From an uncultured Eubacteriales bacterium (GTDB lineage: Bacteria; Bacillota; Clostridia; Oscillospirales; Oscillospiraceae), in contig UQYT01000006.1 in the NCBI GenBank assembly GCA_900545405.1, forward strand, positions 1-64,000: DNA of 64,000 nucleotides. Reading direction: 5' to 3'. The notes under the pieces are model-generated. The model saw nothing but the letters and a program-made list of their open reading frames with translations, had not been told where the DNA came from and did no database searches. Shown piece by piece: positions 1 through 10,429 of this stretch. Made by a program: the position numbers and the translations under genes. The first letter of the stretch is position 1. Each line of letters opens with the position of its first letter.

Positions 1-1493
1 ACGGTCTGCGCAAGGCAGTAATCTATATAGTAGAAGGGGCTCTCATAGATGTGGTGCTGCCGCTGCCAGGCGCGGCCTTCGCCGTAGAAGGGGATGTCGT
101 CGAGCTTCATCCAGGGCATGTATATGGCGGTCAGCTCGCGCCAGGCGTCGTTGCGCTCGGCGGGGGTCATGTCCGGCTTCTCGTAGACGAGGTGCTGGAA
201 GTGGTCGACCATCGTGCCGTAGGGGATGAAGGTCAGCGCGCCGGAGAGGTGGGTGTAGCGGAACTTGCGCGCGTCGGAGCCGAAGAAGTACTCGGCCCAG
301 GGCCAGGCGAAGAACTCCATGGACATTGAGTGCACCTCGCAGGCCTCCAGCGACGGCCACTGGCACTCGCTGGGGACGATGAAGCGGCCGGTGAAGTTAG
401 CAAAGGCGTGGCCAGCCTCGTGGGTTATGACCTCCACGTCGCCCGACGTGCCGTTGAAGTTGGCGAAGATGAAGGGGCAGTTGTAGCTGCCGAGGGTGGT
501 GCAGTAGCCGCCGCCGGCCTTGCCCTTGCGGGAGAGAACGTCCAGCAGCTCGTTATCGTACATGAAGTCGATGAACTCGGCGGTCTCGCCGCTCAGCTCG
601 TGATAGAACTTGCGCCCGGCGGAGAGGATGTCGTCAGGCGTGCCCTGGGGCTTCGGGTTGCCGCTGCGGAACTCGAGGGCGTTGTCGGCGTAGTTCATCG
701 GGTAGGCCTTGCCGAGGCGCTCGGCCTGGCGGCGGTAGACGGCGTCGGCCAGGGGGACGATGTGCTTGACAACGGCCTTGCGGAAGGCCTCGACGTCCTC
801 CTTCGTGTAGCAGTTGCGCTGCATGCGGTCGTAGCCGAGGGGGATGTAGTCGCTGTTGCCGAGCTTCTTTCCCATCGTGTCGCGCAGGTGCACCAGCTCG
901 TCATAGATGGAGTCCAGCTTGTCCGCGTGGGACATGTACCAGGCGCCCTCGGCCTTCCAGGCGGCGAGGCGCTTGGCGTCGTCGCTGGACTGCTTGAAGG
1001 GGGTCATCTGGGAGAGCGTGTACACGCCGCCGTCGAACTCTATCTGGGCGGAGGCGAGGAGCTTGGAGTACTCGGTGCAGAGCGCATTCTCCTTCTGCAG
1101 CTCGGGCACGATCTCGGGGGAGAAGGTGCGCATGTCTATCTCCTTGTTGAGGAAGACGATGGGGCTGTACTTCTCCGCGAGCTGGGGCCTCCAGCGGGTG
1201 GAGACGAGGCTGCGGTTCCAGCGGTCGACGTACTCCTGCAGCTCGGGCAGGGCGGTATCGGCGTATTCCACCTCGGCGTCGTAGAACTCGTCGGCGGTGT
1301 TGATGTCGTGGCGGATGTGGGCGATGGTGAACATGGTGTTGAGGTCGGTGGTGTACTTGTCCACCTCGACGAACACGGCGTCGGCGGCCTCAAAGCTCTC
1401 GGCGGCGTCCAGCCTTGCGGCGGCGTCGGCGAGGAACTGCTTTGCGGCCTCGACATCGGGGCGCTCATAGGGCATTTCCGGGAATTTCAGCAT
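1..1493 (-). CDS. M3 family oligoendopeptidase (3' end outside window)
   Basis: Cytosolic zinc peptidase that probably trims short peptides. The visible 497 codons carry HEAGH at about residues 358-362, in the context VITHEAGHAF, with a downstream HSMSMEFFAWPW stretch that supplies the third zinc ligand in the M3 family. Homologues I know are about 560-570 residues, so some 70 C-terminal residues lie before position 1. The ATG at 1493 was chosen because an AGGAGG stands ten bases upstream, inside the end of the preceding gene, whose stop is one base away. The two genes form an operon. The family call is secure; the substrate is not known. Confidence 0.93.
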   Translation of the reverse strand, partial: MLKFPEMPYERPDVEAAKQFLADAAARLDAAESFEAADAVFVEVDKYTTDLNTMFTIAHIRHDINTADEFYDAEVEYADTALPELQEYVDRWNRSLVSTRWRPQLAEKYSPIVFLNKEIDMRTFSPEIVPELQKENALCTEYSKLLASAQIEFDGGVYTLSQMTPFKQSSDDAKRLAAWKAEGAWYMSHADKLDSIYDELVHLRDTMGKKLGNSDYIPLGYDRMQRNCYTKEDVEAFRKAVVKHIVPLADAVYRRQAERLGKAYPMNYADNALEFRSGNPKPQGTPDDILSAGRKFYHELSGETAEFIDFMYDNELLDVLSRKGKAGGGYCTTLGSYNCPFIFANFNGTSGDVEVITHEAGHAFANFTGRFIVPSECQWPSLEACEVHSMSMEFFAWPWAEYFFGSDARKFRYTHLSGALTFIPYGTMVDHFQHLVYEKPDMTPAERNDAWRELTAIYMPWMKLDDIPFYGEGRAWQRQHHIYESPFYYIDYCLAQT

Positions 1494-1494
1494 T

Positions 1495-1881
1495 TTACAG
1501 ACTTACCTCCTGATATTCAGGCCCGTACTCGAGGGCCGTTTCTACAATTGCCGGGGGCTCTGACGTCGCCGGCTGGTTTATGGAGCGCATGTACGCGCCC
1601 GCGATGAGGGCGCCGGCGATGATTACGACCGAGACTATGGCCGTGATGATATAGGGCTGCCAGTTGCGGTGGTGGTATATGCCGCAGTAGTTGCCCTCAG
1701 AGTTGAAGTTGAGGGTCAGGATAAAGATACCGTCGCTCCAGGTGGCGCGGAAACCTTCGCCTATGTCGGAGAAGGTGCAGCTCTTTTTCTCCTTCGGCTC
1801 GCCGCAGGCGGCGACGATGCTGTCGTAGCTGTGCTCGGAGAGATTTCCGAGCGCGACCATCTTCTTGTGGAGCTTGCTCAT
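1495..1881 (-). CDS. Small single-pass membrane protein, unknown function
   Basis: 128 residues beginning MSKLHKK. A cytoplasmic N-terminal part (about 75 residues) is followed by one hydrophobic segment (IITAIVSVVIIAGALIAGA) and a short Pro/Glu-rich tail. The ATG at 1881 is preferred over an upstream ATG at 1902 because GGAGG lies eight bases before it. It is first in a two-gene operon with the M3 peptidase. I do not recognise the family and assign no function. Confidence 0.75.
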   Translation of the reverse strand: MSKLHKKMVALGNLSEHSYDSIVAACGEPKEKKSCTFSDIGEGFRATWSDGIFILTLNFNSEGNYCGIYHHRNWQPYIITAIVSVVIIAGALIAGAYMRSINQPATSEPPAIVETALEYGPEYQEVSL

Positions 1882-1914
1882 TAACAGGCCTCCGTTTCGC
1901 ATTTGAGTCCTCTC

Positions 1915-1943
1915 ATTTTATACCTTTAATTCCATTTTGTAAA
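1915..1943 (-). promoter_or_regulatory. Promoter for the M3 peptidase operon
   Basis: On the minus strand TTTACA (1938-1943) and TAAAAT (1915-1920) are separated by 17 bases and lie just upstream of the small membrane protein gene. Confidence 0.55.
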
Positions 1944-2018
1944 TCCCCGGCGTGCCCGGGCTATGGATAAACACTTAAAAAACCCGTCGAAAACGGTCGA
2001 AATTGTTCAAAAAGCCAG

Positions 2019-2047
2019 TTGCGCGGGGCGTTAAGATGTTGTATCAT
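2019..2047 (+). promoter_or_regulatory. Promoter for xpt
   Basis: TTGCGC (2019-2024), a 17-base spacer and TATCAT (2042-2047) stand about 55 bases before the TTG start of xpt. The short leader leaves no room for a riboswitch upstream of xpt itself. Confidence 0.5.
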
Positions 2048-2102
2048 AAGAATGGTTTCTTTACCGGCTGAGGCCGTTACTTTTGGGATTGGAGTGAGTG
2101 CC

Positions 2103-2675
2103 TTGCAGCTTCTTGAGCGCCGTATCGTGGAGGACGGGGTCGTCCTGCCCGGCGGTATTCTGAAGGTCGATGGGTTTCTGAATCACCTTATGGACCCCAA
2201 ACTGTTTACCGAGATGGCGAAGGAGCTGTACCGCCTTTATGAGGGCGAGGGCATAAACAAAATACTGACGATTGAAGCATCGGGCATCGGACTGGCCTGC
2301 ATCACAGGTCAGGTTTTCGGGTGCCCTGTTTTGTTTGCCAAGAAGAACCGCACGCGCAATCTCTTCGGCGAGTTCTGGACGGCGACGGTCCACTCCTTCA
2401 CCCACGGCAACACCAACACCATCCTCGTCTCCAAGGACTATCTCGGCCCCGAGGACAGGATACTAATAGTAGACGACTTCCTCGCCAACGGCGCGGCGCT
2501 GCACGGGCTCATCTCGCTGGTGCGCCAGGCCGGGGCCACGGTCGTCGGCGCGGGCATCGCCATTGAGAAGGCCTTCCAGCCCGGCGGCGAGCTCATCCGC
2601 TCCGAGGGCGTCAGGGTCGAGTCCCTGGCCAGGATCAAGTCCATGTCGGACGACGGGAAGATCGAGTTCTGCTGA
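2103..2675 (+). CDS. xpt: Xanthine phosphoribosyltransferase
   Basis: Transfers phosphoribose from PRPP to xanthine (and usually guanine) for purine salvage in the cytosol. The 190-residue product starts MQLLERRIVEDG and contains the Xpt-type N-terminus VLPGGILKVDGFLNH and the PRPP loop ILIVDDFLANGAAL. Bacillus Xpt is 194 residues. The start is the TTG at 2103, preceded by GGAG; upstream ATG codons in the same frame (2019, 2052) overlap the promoter and would add residues foreign to the family. The next genes downstream are a riboswitch-controlled nucleoside transporter, which fits a purine salvage unit. Confidence 0.95.
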   Translation: MQLLERRIVEDGVVLPGGILKVDGFLNHLMDPKLFTEMAKELYRLYEGEGINKILTIEASGIGLACITGQVFGCPVLFAKKNRTRNLFGEFWTATVHSFTHGNTNTILVSKDYLGPEDRILIVDDFLANGAALHGLISLVRQAGATVVGAGIAIEKAFQPGGELIRSEGVRVESLARIKSMSDDGKIEFC

Positions 2676-2702
2676 AGACCGCTTTCAACCAAATACCACA
2701 GC

Positions 2703-2767
2703 CGATATAAATTGGAAGATATGGTTCCGAGGTCTCTACCCGGCTGCCGTAAACGGCCGGACTATCG
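2703..2767 (+). ncRNA. Purine riboswitch aptamer, guanine class
   Basis: All three helices can be drawn. P1 pairs CGATA (2703-2707) with TATCG (2763-2767). P2 pairs TTGGAA with TTCCGA around the loop GATATGG. P3 pairs CCGGCTG with CGGCCGG around CCGTAAA. The junctions carry the conserved TCTCTACC and GACTAT. The base that pairs with the ligand is C at 2762, which in this family means guanine or hypoxanthine/xanthine-type ligands rather than adenine. It lies 27 bases after the xpt stop and leads into a terminator, so it should switch off the downstream transporter when purines are plentiful. Confidence 0.95.
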
Positions 2768-2808
2768 CAGCGGCGCGGGGGCGCAGAACGCCTCCGGGCA
2801 CGTTTTGC

Positions 2809-2838
2809 GCGGAGACCGGGCGGTTTCCGCATTTTTTT
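2809..2838 (+). terminator. Riboswitch expression-platform terminator
   Basis: GCGGAGAC (2809-2816) pairs with GTTTCCGC (2823-2830), with one G-U pair, followed by seven T. It sits between the aptamer and the lipoprotein start and is the expected off-switch. Confidence 0.88.
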
Positions 2839-2891
2839 GTTCTTTAGGCTCACGCCTTTAGATAAACACACTTTTTTATGGAGGAGAAAAA

Positions 2892-4175
2892 ATGAAGAAG
2901 TTTCTTGCGCTTCTGCTTGCACTTGTGATGGTCTTCGCTCTCGCCGCCTGCGGTGAGGCCGAGACCACTACCAGCGACGCCCCGGCGAGCGAGGCTCCCG
3001 AGGACAGCACCGTGAGCGAGGCCCCCGAGGGCGACAGCGCCGTCGCCGGCATCCCGCTCGATCAGATCAAGGTCGGTTTCATCTTCCTGCACGATGAGAA
3101 CTCCACCTATGACCTCAACTTCATCAACGCCGCCAAGGCCGCCTGCGAGGCCCTGGGCCTGACCGAGGACCAGTACGTCCTGCGCACCAACGTCCCCGAG
3201 GGCCAGGAGTGCTACGACGCCGCTGCTGAGCTCGCCGACGACGGCTGCAACATCGTCTTCGCCGACAGCTTCGGCCACGAGGACTTCATGATCCAGGCCG
3301 CCCGCGAGTTCCCCGAGGTCCAGTTCTGCCACGCCACCGGCACCAAGGCTCACACCGAGGGTCTTGACAACTACCACAACGCCTTCGCTTCCATCTACGA
3401 GGGCCGCTACCTCGCCGGCATCGCCGCCGGCATGAAGCTCAACGAGATGATCGAGGCCGGCGAGATCACCGCCGACCAGGCCAAGATGGGCTACGTCGGC
3501 GCCTTCACCTACGCCGAGGTCATTTCCGGCTACACCAGCTTCTACCTGGGCGCCAAGAGCGTCTGCCCCAGCGTGACCATGGACGTCACCTTCACCGGTT
3601 CCTGGTACGACGAGACCGCTGAGAAGGAAGCCGCCAACAAGCTCATCGCCGAGGGCTGCGTCCTCATCAGCCAGCACGCCGACTCCATGGGCGCCCCGAC
3701 CGCCTGCGAAGAGGCCGGTGTCCCCAACGTCTCCTACAACGGCAGCACCCTCGATGCCTGCCCGAACACCTTCATCGTCTCCTCCCGCATCGATTGGGAG
3801 CCCTACTTCGAGTACATGATCAACTGCGTCGTCAACGGCGAGGCCATTGCCGCTGACTGGACCGGCACCCTGTCCACCGGCTCCGTCGTCCTCACCGACG
3901 TGAACGAGGCCGCTGCGGCCGAGGGCACCACTGAGGCCATCGAGACCGCCAAGGCCGCTCTCGAGGACGGCAGCCTGCACGTCTTCGACGTCTCCACCTT
4001 CACCGTCGGCGGCGAGACCCTGACCAGCTACATGGCCGACGTCGACACCGATCCGGACTACACCCCCGACACCGAGGCCATAGTGGACGGCTACTTCTCC
4101 GAGAGCACCTTCCGCTCTGCCCCGTACTTCGACATCCAGATCGACGGCATCAACCTGCTCGACAGCGCTTTCTAA
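2892..4175 (+). CDS. BMP/PnrA family substrate-binding lipoprotein (nucleoside transporter)
   Basis: Extracellular lipid-anchored binding protein that delivers nucleosides to the ABC transporter encoded next. Residues 1-20 form a lipoprotein signal with lipobox LAAC (Cys20), followed by an acidic Ser/Ala/Glu-rich linker to about residue 52 and then a BMP-type periplasmic binding fold (KVGFIFLHDENSTYDLNF at its start). The 427-residue length is slightly over the family norm because of the linker. GGAGG lies eight bases before the ATG. The guanine riboswitch upstream and xpt before it argue for guanosine or related purine nucleosides, as in Bacillus NupN; the exact ligand is inferred. Confidence 0.93.
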   Translation: MKKFLALLLALVMVFALAACGEAETTTSDAPASEAPEDSTVSEAPEGDSAVAGIPLDQIKVGFIFLHDENSTYDLNFINAAKAACEALGLTEDQYVLRTNVPEGQECYDAAAELADDGCNIVFADSFGHEDFMIQAAREFPEVQFCHATGTKAHTEGLDNYHNAFASIYEGRYLAGIAAGMKLNEMIEAGEITADQAKMGYVGAFTYAEVISGYTSFYLGAKSVCPSVTMDVTFTGSWYDETAEKEAANKLIAEGCVLISQHADSMGAPTACEEAGVPNVSYNGSTLDACPNTFIVSSRIDWEPYFEYMINCVVNGEAIAADWTGTLSTGSVVLTDVNEAAAAEGTTEAIETAKAALEDGSLHVFDVSTFTVGGETLTSYMADVDTDPDYTPDTEAIVDGYFSESTFRSAPYFDIQIDGINLLDSAF

Positions 4176-4188
4176 TCTGAACTTTTCC

Positions 4189-4266
4189 GGCAGACTGCGG
4201 CCGCGCGCCGCAGTCTGCCCCCAAAGGACAGCGCAGTAATTTTATTTGCCGCGCTGTCCTTTGGGG
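4189..4266 (+). promoter_or_regulatory. Two tandem perfect hairpins between lipoprotein and ATPase genes
   Basis: GGCAGACTGCGGC (4189-4201) pairs perfectly with 4207-4219. Sixteen bases CCCCAAAGGACAGCGC (4219-4234) pair perfectly with 4251-4266. There is no T-run after either, only CATTTTATG. They probably act as partial terminators or 3' stabilisers that let the lipoprotein be made in excess over the membrane components. Confidence 0.75.
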
Positions 4267-4292
4267 CATTTTATGTTTAAGGAGTGACGCCC

Positions 4293-5826
<1,534 letters not shown>

Positions 5827-5834
<8 letters not shown>

Positions 5835-6939
5835 CAAAAACCGCGTGCCCCTCGTGCACATCTCCAAGCGCGCGGCCCTGCCCTGGTACAAGGCCTGGGC
5901 CATACGCGCCGCGGCCATCATCCTCGCGCTCATCGTCTGCGCCGTCATAACCACGGTGTTCACGGGCGAGGACCCCATCCAGGTCTACGCCGCGATGTTC
6001 GAGGGCGCCTTCGGCACCTCGCGCAGGACCTGGGTGCTGCTGCAAAATCTTGCGATACTGCTGTGCATCTCCCTCGCCGTCACTCCGGCGTTCAAGATGC
6101 GCTTTTGGAACATCGGCGCCGAGGGCCAGGTCCTGGCCGGTGCGCTGGCCGTCGCCGCCTGCATGATACTCATCGGCGACTCCGTCCCCGGCTGGCTGCT
6201 CATCATCATCGAGGCCGTCGCCGGCATCGCCGCGGGCGCCATCTGGGCCTTTGTCCCCGCCTTCTTCAAGGCCAGGTGGAACACCAACGAGACGCTCTTC
6301 ACCCTCATGATGAACTACGTCGCCACGCAGCTCGTGGCCTACTTCGTCATCATCTGGGAGGTGCCCAAGGGCGCGGGCAAGGTCGGCATAATCAATCAAA
6401 GCAGCATGGCCGGCTGGCTGCCCCAGATAGGCACCAACAAGTACCTCCTCAACGTCCTCATCGTCGCCGTCATAACGGTGCTCATGTACGTCTACCTCAA
6501 GTACAGCAAGCACGGCTATGAGATAAGCGTCGTCGGCGAGAGCGAGAGGACGGCGCGCTACGTCGGTATAAAGGTCGACCGCGTCATAATGCGTACGTTG
6601 CTGCTCTCCGGCGCCATCTGCGGCATAGCGGGTCTCCTGCTCGTCGCCGGCACGGACCACACGATAACCACCACCCTCGCCGGCGGGCGCGGCTTCACCG
6701 CGGTCATGGTCTCCTGGCTCGCCAAGTTCAGCCCCGTGTTCATGGTGCTGACCAGCCTGCTGCTGGTGTTCCTCGAGAAGGGCGCCACCGAGATATCCAC
6801 CTCCTTCGGCCTCAACAGCTCCTTCTGCGACATCCTCACCGGCATCATTTTGTTTTTCATCATAGGCTCCGAGTTCTTCATAAGCTATCAGCTCCACTTC
6901 AGAAAGCGCGAGGGAAAGGAGGAGAAGGCCGGTGTTTGA
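5827..6939 (+). CDS. Nucleoside ABC transporter permease 1
   Basis: First membrane component of the BMP-type transporter, 370 residues with about nine or ten hydrophobic segments. It belongs to the BPD_transp_2 family; the conserved stretches FWNIGAEGQVLAGAL and GGRGFTAVMVSWLAKFSP are visible. The ATG at 5827 follows GGAGG at a spacing of about eleven bases and overlaps the ATPase gene; the upstream GTG at 5815 lies on the ribosome site. It pairs with the next permease to form the heteromeric channel, as NupP does with NupQ in Bacillus. Confidence 0.92.
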
Positions 6940-7924
6940 CTTTGTATCCTTCATCCCCAGGGCTGTCGCCCAGGGCATCCCGCTGCTCTATGGCAGCACG
7001 GGCGAGACGCTGACCGAGAAGTCCGGCAACCTCAACCTCGGCCTTCCCGGCGTCATGTACGTCGGCGCCATCTCCGGCGTCATCGGCTCCTTCCTCTATG
7101 AGCAGTCCGTGCCCGCAGAGGAGATGAGCGGCGTGCTCGCCGTCGGCATCCCGATACTCTGCTGCCTCTTCGGCAGCCTGCTGATGGGCCTGCTCTACTG
7201 CTTCCTCACCGTCACTCTGCGCGCCAACCAGAACGTCACCGGCCTCGCCATGACCACCTTCGGCGTCGGCTTCGGCAACTTCTTCGGCGGCTCGCTCATC
7301 AAGCTCACGGGCAGCGAGGTGCCGAACATCGCCCTCTCGGCAACGAGTTCCTTCTTCAAGACGAGCCTGCCCTTCGCGGAGGGCCTCGGCTGGTTCGGCC
7401 AGCTCTTCCTCTCCTACGGCATGCTGGCCTACATCGCCATAATCATCGCGCTCTGCGCCTCCTACTACCTTAACCGCACGCGCCCGGGCCTGAACCTCCG
7501 CGCCGTGGGCGAGAGCCCCGCCACAGCGGACGCCGCGGGCATCAACGTCACCAGGTACAAGTACGGCGCCACCTGCATCGGCAGCATGATCGCCGGGCTC
7601 GGCGGCCTCTACTACGTCATGGACTACGCCAGCGGCGTCTGGTCCAACGACGCCTTCGGCGACCGCGGCTGGCTGGCCATCGCACTTGTCATCTTCACGG
7701 TCTGGCGCCCCGCGTTGAGCATACTCGCCTCCATCCTCTTCGGCGGGCTGTACATCCTCTACCTGTACATCCCCTCCGGCATGAACCTCGCCACAAAGGA
7801 GCTCTACAAGATGCTCCCCTACCTCGTGACCATCGCCGTGCTCATCATCTCCTCGCTGCGCAAGAAGCGTGAGAACGATCCCCCGGCCAACCTCGGTCTA
7901 GCGTATTTCCGCGAGGAAAGATGA
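6932..7924 (+). CDS. Nucleoside ABC transporter permease 2
   Basis: Second membrane component, 330 residues, BPD_transp_2 family, with the characteristic start of this subunit (GIPLLYGSTGETLTEKSGN, then LNLGLPGVMYVGA) and a conserved GENPATADAAGI-like stretch (GESPATADAAGI). The GTG start overlaps the end of permease 1 by eight bases, with GGAGG upstream. It ends the operon; a terminator follows directly. Confidence 0.92.
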   Translation: MFDFVSFIPRAVAQGIPLLYGSTGETLTEKSGNLNLGLPGVMYVGAISGVIGSFLYEQSVPAEEMSGVLAVGIPILCCLFGSLLMGLLYCFLTVTLRANQNVTGLAMTTFGVGFGNFFGGSLIKLTGSEVPNIALSATSSFFKTSLPFAEGLGWFGQLFLSYGMLAYIAIIIALCASYYLNRTRPGLNLRAVGESPATADAAGINVTRYKYGATCIGSMIAGLGGLYYVMDYASGVWSNDAFGDRGWLAIALVIFTVWRPALSILASILFGGLYILYLYIPSGMNLATKELYKMLPYLVTIAVLIISSLRKKRENDPPANLGLAYFREER

Positions 7925-7931
7925 AAAAAAG

Positions 7932-7963
7932 AGCCCTCCGGGTAAAACCTGGAGGGCTTTTTT
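7932..7963 (+). terminator. Terminator of the nucleoside transporter operon
   Basis: AGCCCTCC (7932-7939) pairs with GGAGGGCT (7951-7958), extended by GGT/ACC, followed by a T-run. Confidence 0.92.
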
Positions 7964-7987
7964 GTAGCTTGGCCTACAGCTGTTTTA

Positions 7988-8017
7988 TTGACTTTTAGCA
8001 CGAAAAAGTGGTATAGT
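7988..8017 (+). promoter_or_regulatory. Promoter for the nfnAB fusion
   Basis: TTGACT (7988-7993), an 18-base spacer and TATAGT (8012-8017), with TGG just before the -10. It stands about 60 bases before the gene. Confidence 0.75.
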
Positions 8018-8079
8018 AATAGTTAATTTCGGTGCCCTTTGACGGGTAGTTCGTACATTGAAAGGCGGAGTAGGAAAGA

Positions 8080-10368
8080 ATGTTCAAGATAGCTGAAAAA
8101 TACCCTCTCAATACGTCCAAAACGATTTTTCGCGTGAGTATTGAGGCGCCTCTCATCGCAAAGAGCGCGCAGCCCGGCCAGTTTGCCATCTTCAGACTCG
8201 ACGAGTTCGGCGAGCGTTTCCCGCTCACCATAGCGGACTATGACCCCGAGGTCGGCACGGTCTCCTTCAACTTCCAGCCCGCGGGCAAGAGCACGCAGAT
8301 GTTCTCGCTCATGGAGCCCGGCGACTATATTGCCGACATTGTCGGCCCCCTCGGCCGCCCCGCTGAGATCGACCCCAACGCCAAGCGCGTCTGCGTGGTC
8401 GGCGGCGGCACCGGCTGCGCCATCAACTACCCCGTCGCCAAGGAGCTCAAGCGCCTCGGCATCGGCGTGGACATGATCTGCGGCTTCCGCAGCAAGGACA
8501 TCGTCATCATGGAGGACGAGTTCCGCGCCGCCTGCGACAACCTCTACATATGCACCGACGACGGCAGCTACGGCGAGGCCGGTTTCGTCACCAACAAGCT
8601 CAAGGCCCTGCTCGAGTCCGGCGTGCAGTACGACAGCGTGCTCACCTGCGGCCCGGTCGTCATGATGAAGTACGTCGCCGAGGTCACCCGCCCCTACGGC
8701 CTGAAGACCAACGCCAGCCTGAACCCCATCATGATAGACGGCACCGGCATGTGCGGCGGCTGCCGCCTCACAGTCGGCGGCGAGCGCAAGTTCGCCTGCG
8801 TGGACGGCCCCGAGTTCGACGCCCACCTCGTCGACTGGGACAGCCTGCTGGAGCGCAACAACTTCTACCTCGATGAGGAGGGCGACCAGAACGAGCACAT
8901 CTGCCGCATCACCGGCGGCGTGCGCCGCGGCGAGTACAAGCCCTCGGCCCCCGAGACCGAGCCCGACCCCGCCAAGCGCATGACCAAGCACCCGATGCCT
9001 GAGCAGGACCCCGTCGTCCGCGCCAAGAACTTCAACGAGGTCGCGCTCGGCTACGCCGCGTCCGTGGCTCAGCGCGAGGCACAGCGCTGCCTCACCTGCA
9101 AGAACCCCCAGTGCGTCAAGGGCTGCCCCGTCAACGTCCGCATCCCCGAGTTCATCGCCAAGGTCAAAGAGGGCGACTTCGAGGGCGGCTATGAGGTCAT
9201 CGCCACGACCAACTCCCTCGCCGCGGTCTGCGGCCGCGTCTGTCCGCAGGAGCGCCAGTGCGAGAGCAAGTGCGTGCGCGGCATAAAGGGCGAGCCCGTC
9301 GCCATCGGCCGCCTGGAGCGCTTCGTGGCCGACTACCACATGGAGCACGCCGACGACGCCTGCGCCTGCGCCGTCATGCCTGCGCCCAACGGCCACAAGG
9401 TCGCTGTCATCGGCTCCGGCCCGAGCGGCCTCTCCTGCGCGGGCGACCTCGTGAAGAAGGGCTACGACGTCACGGTCTTCGAGGCGCTGCACAAGTGCGG
9501 CGGCGTCCTGGCCTACGGCATCCCCGAGTTCCGTCTGCCCAAGAGCATAGTCGACCGCGAGGTCAAGAACCTCGAGCGCCAGGGCGTCAAGTTCGTCAAC
9601 GACTGCATCATCGGCCGCACCATGCCGCTCGACCAGCTGCTCGAGGATGGCTATGAGGCCGTGTTCATCGGCTCCGGCGCCGGTCTGCCCCAGTTCATGA
9701 ATATCCCGGGCGAGAACCTGCTCGGCGTCTACTCCGCCAACGAGTACCTCACCCGTATCAACCTCATGAAGGCCTATCGCGACGACTACGATACGCCGAT
9801 AAAGAACAACGCCAAGCGCATCGCCGTCATCGGCGGCGGCAACGTGGCCATGGACGCGGCGCGCTGCGCCAAGCGCATGGGCGCGGACGAGGTGTTCATC
9901 GTCTACCGCCGCGGCCGTGACGAGCTGCCCGCAAGGGCCGAGGAAGTCCACCACGCCGAGGAGGAGGGCATCGAGTTCAAGCTCCTGAACAACCCCGTCG
10001 AGATCCTGGGCGACGCGGACAAGCACGTCGTGGGCCTCAAGTGCGTGAAGATGCGCCTCGGCGAGCCCGACGCCTCCGGCAGGCGCAGCGTCTCGCCCAT
10101 CGAGGGCAGTGAGTTCGTCATCGTGGCGGACGCTGTCATCGTGGCCATCGGCACCACGCCGAACCCGCTGCTGCGCAGCACCACCCCGGGCCTCGAGAGC
10201 AACCGCAAGGGCTGCCTCATCGTGAACGAGGACACGCTGGAGACCTCCCGCAAGGGCGTCTTCGCGGGCGGCGACGCCGTCACCGGCGCGGCCACCGTCA
10301 TCCTCGCCATGGGCGCCGGCAAGCACGGCGCGGCCTCCATCGACGAGTACATAATGGGCAAGAAATAA
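8080..10368 (+). CDS. nfnAB: Fused NfnA-NfnB, NADH-dependent reduced ferredoxin:NADP+ oxidoreductase
   Basis: Electron-bifurcating transhydrogenase that balances NADH, NADPH and ferredoxin in anaerobes. Residues 1 to about 283 are NfnA: FAD site RFPLTIADYD, NAD site VGGGTGCA and a 2Fe-2S motif MCGGC with a later C in KFACVDG. The rest is NfnB: two 4Fe-4S motif sets (CLTCKNPQCVKGCP and CGRVCPQERQCESKC), an FAD site VIGSGPSGLSCAG and an NADPH site VIGGGNVAMDAARC. In Thermotoga and Clostridium kluyveri the two parts are separate genes; here one frame encodes both. Monocistronic, with its own promoter and terminator. A role as glutamate synthase small subunit is the main alternative, but the NfnA half argues against it. 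Confidence 0.9.
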   Translation: MFKIAEKYPLNTSKTIFRVSIEAPLIAKSAQPGQFAIFRLDEFGERFPLTIADYDPEVGTVSFNFQPAGKSTQMFSLMEPGDYIADIVGPLGRPAEIDPNAKRVCVVGGGTGCAINYPVAKELKRLGIGVDMICGFRSKDIVIMEDEFRAACDNLYICTDDGSYGEAGFVTNKLKALLESGVQYDSVLTCGPVVMMKYVAEVTRPYGLKTNASLNPIMIDGTGMCGGCRLTVGGERKFACVDGPEFDAHLVDWDSLLERNNFYLDEEGDQNEHICRITGGVRRGEYKPSAPETEPDPAKRMTKHPMPEQDPVVRAKNFNEVALGYAASVAQREAQRCLTCKNPQCVKGCPVNVRIPEFIAKVKEGDFEGGYEVIATTNSLAAVCGRVCPQERQCESKCVRGIKGEPVAIGRLERFVADYHMEHADDACACAVMPAPNGHKVAVIGSGPSGLSCAGDLVKKGYDVTVFEALHKCGGVLAYGIPEFRLPKSIVDREVKNLERQGVKFVNDCIIGRTMPLDQLLEDGYEAVFIGSGAGLPQFMNIPGENLLGVYSANEYLTRINLMKAYRDDYDTPIKNNAKRIAVIGGGNVAMDAARCAKRMGADEVFIVYRRGRDELPARAEEVHHAEEEGIEFKLLNNPVEILGDADKHVVGLKCVKMRLGEPDASGRRSVSPIEGSEFVIVADAVIVAIGTTPNPLLRSTTPGLESNRKGCLIVNEDTLETSRKGVFAGGDAVTGAATVILAMGAGKHGAASIDEYIMGKK

Positions 10369-10388
10369 GCCGAAAACACCGATAAAAA

Positions 10389-10418
10389 AGCCCCCGGTCT
10401 GCTGACCGGGGGCTTTTT
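10389..10418. terminator. Bidirectional terminator between nfnAB and the glucosidase gene
   Basis: AGCCCCCGGTC (10389-10399) pairs perfectly with GACCGGGGGCT (10404-10414) around a TGCT loop. There is a T-run on the plus side and an A-run before the left arm, so it serves both converging genes. Confidence 0.92.
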
Positions 10419-10429
10419 GCGCCTTTTTA

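Noticed and set aside
330..1607. Long plus-strand frame of 425 codons
   Set aside because: It is antisense to the M3 peptidase and its sequence is low-complexity Val/Gly/Leu/Ala, as expected opposite a GC-rich gene.
2019..2102. Longer start for xpt at 2019 or 2052
   Set aside because: The extra residues do not fit the family and the region holds the promoter; TTG 2103 has a ribosome site.
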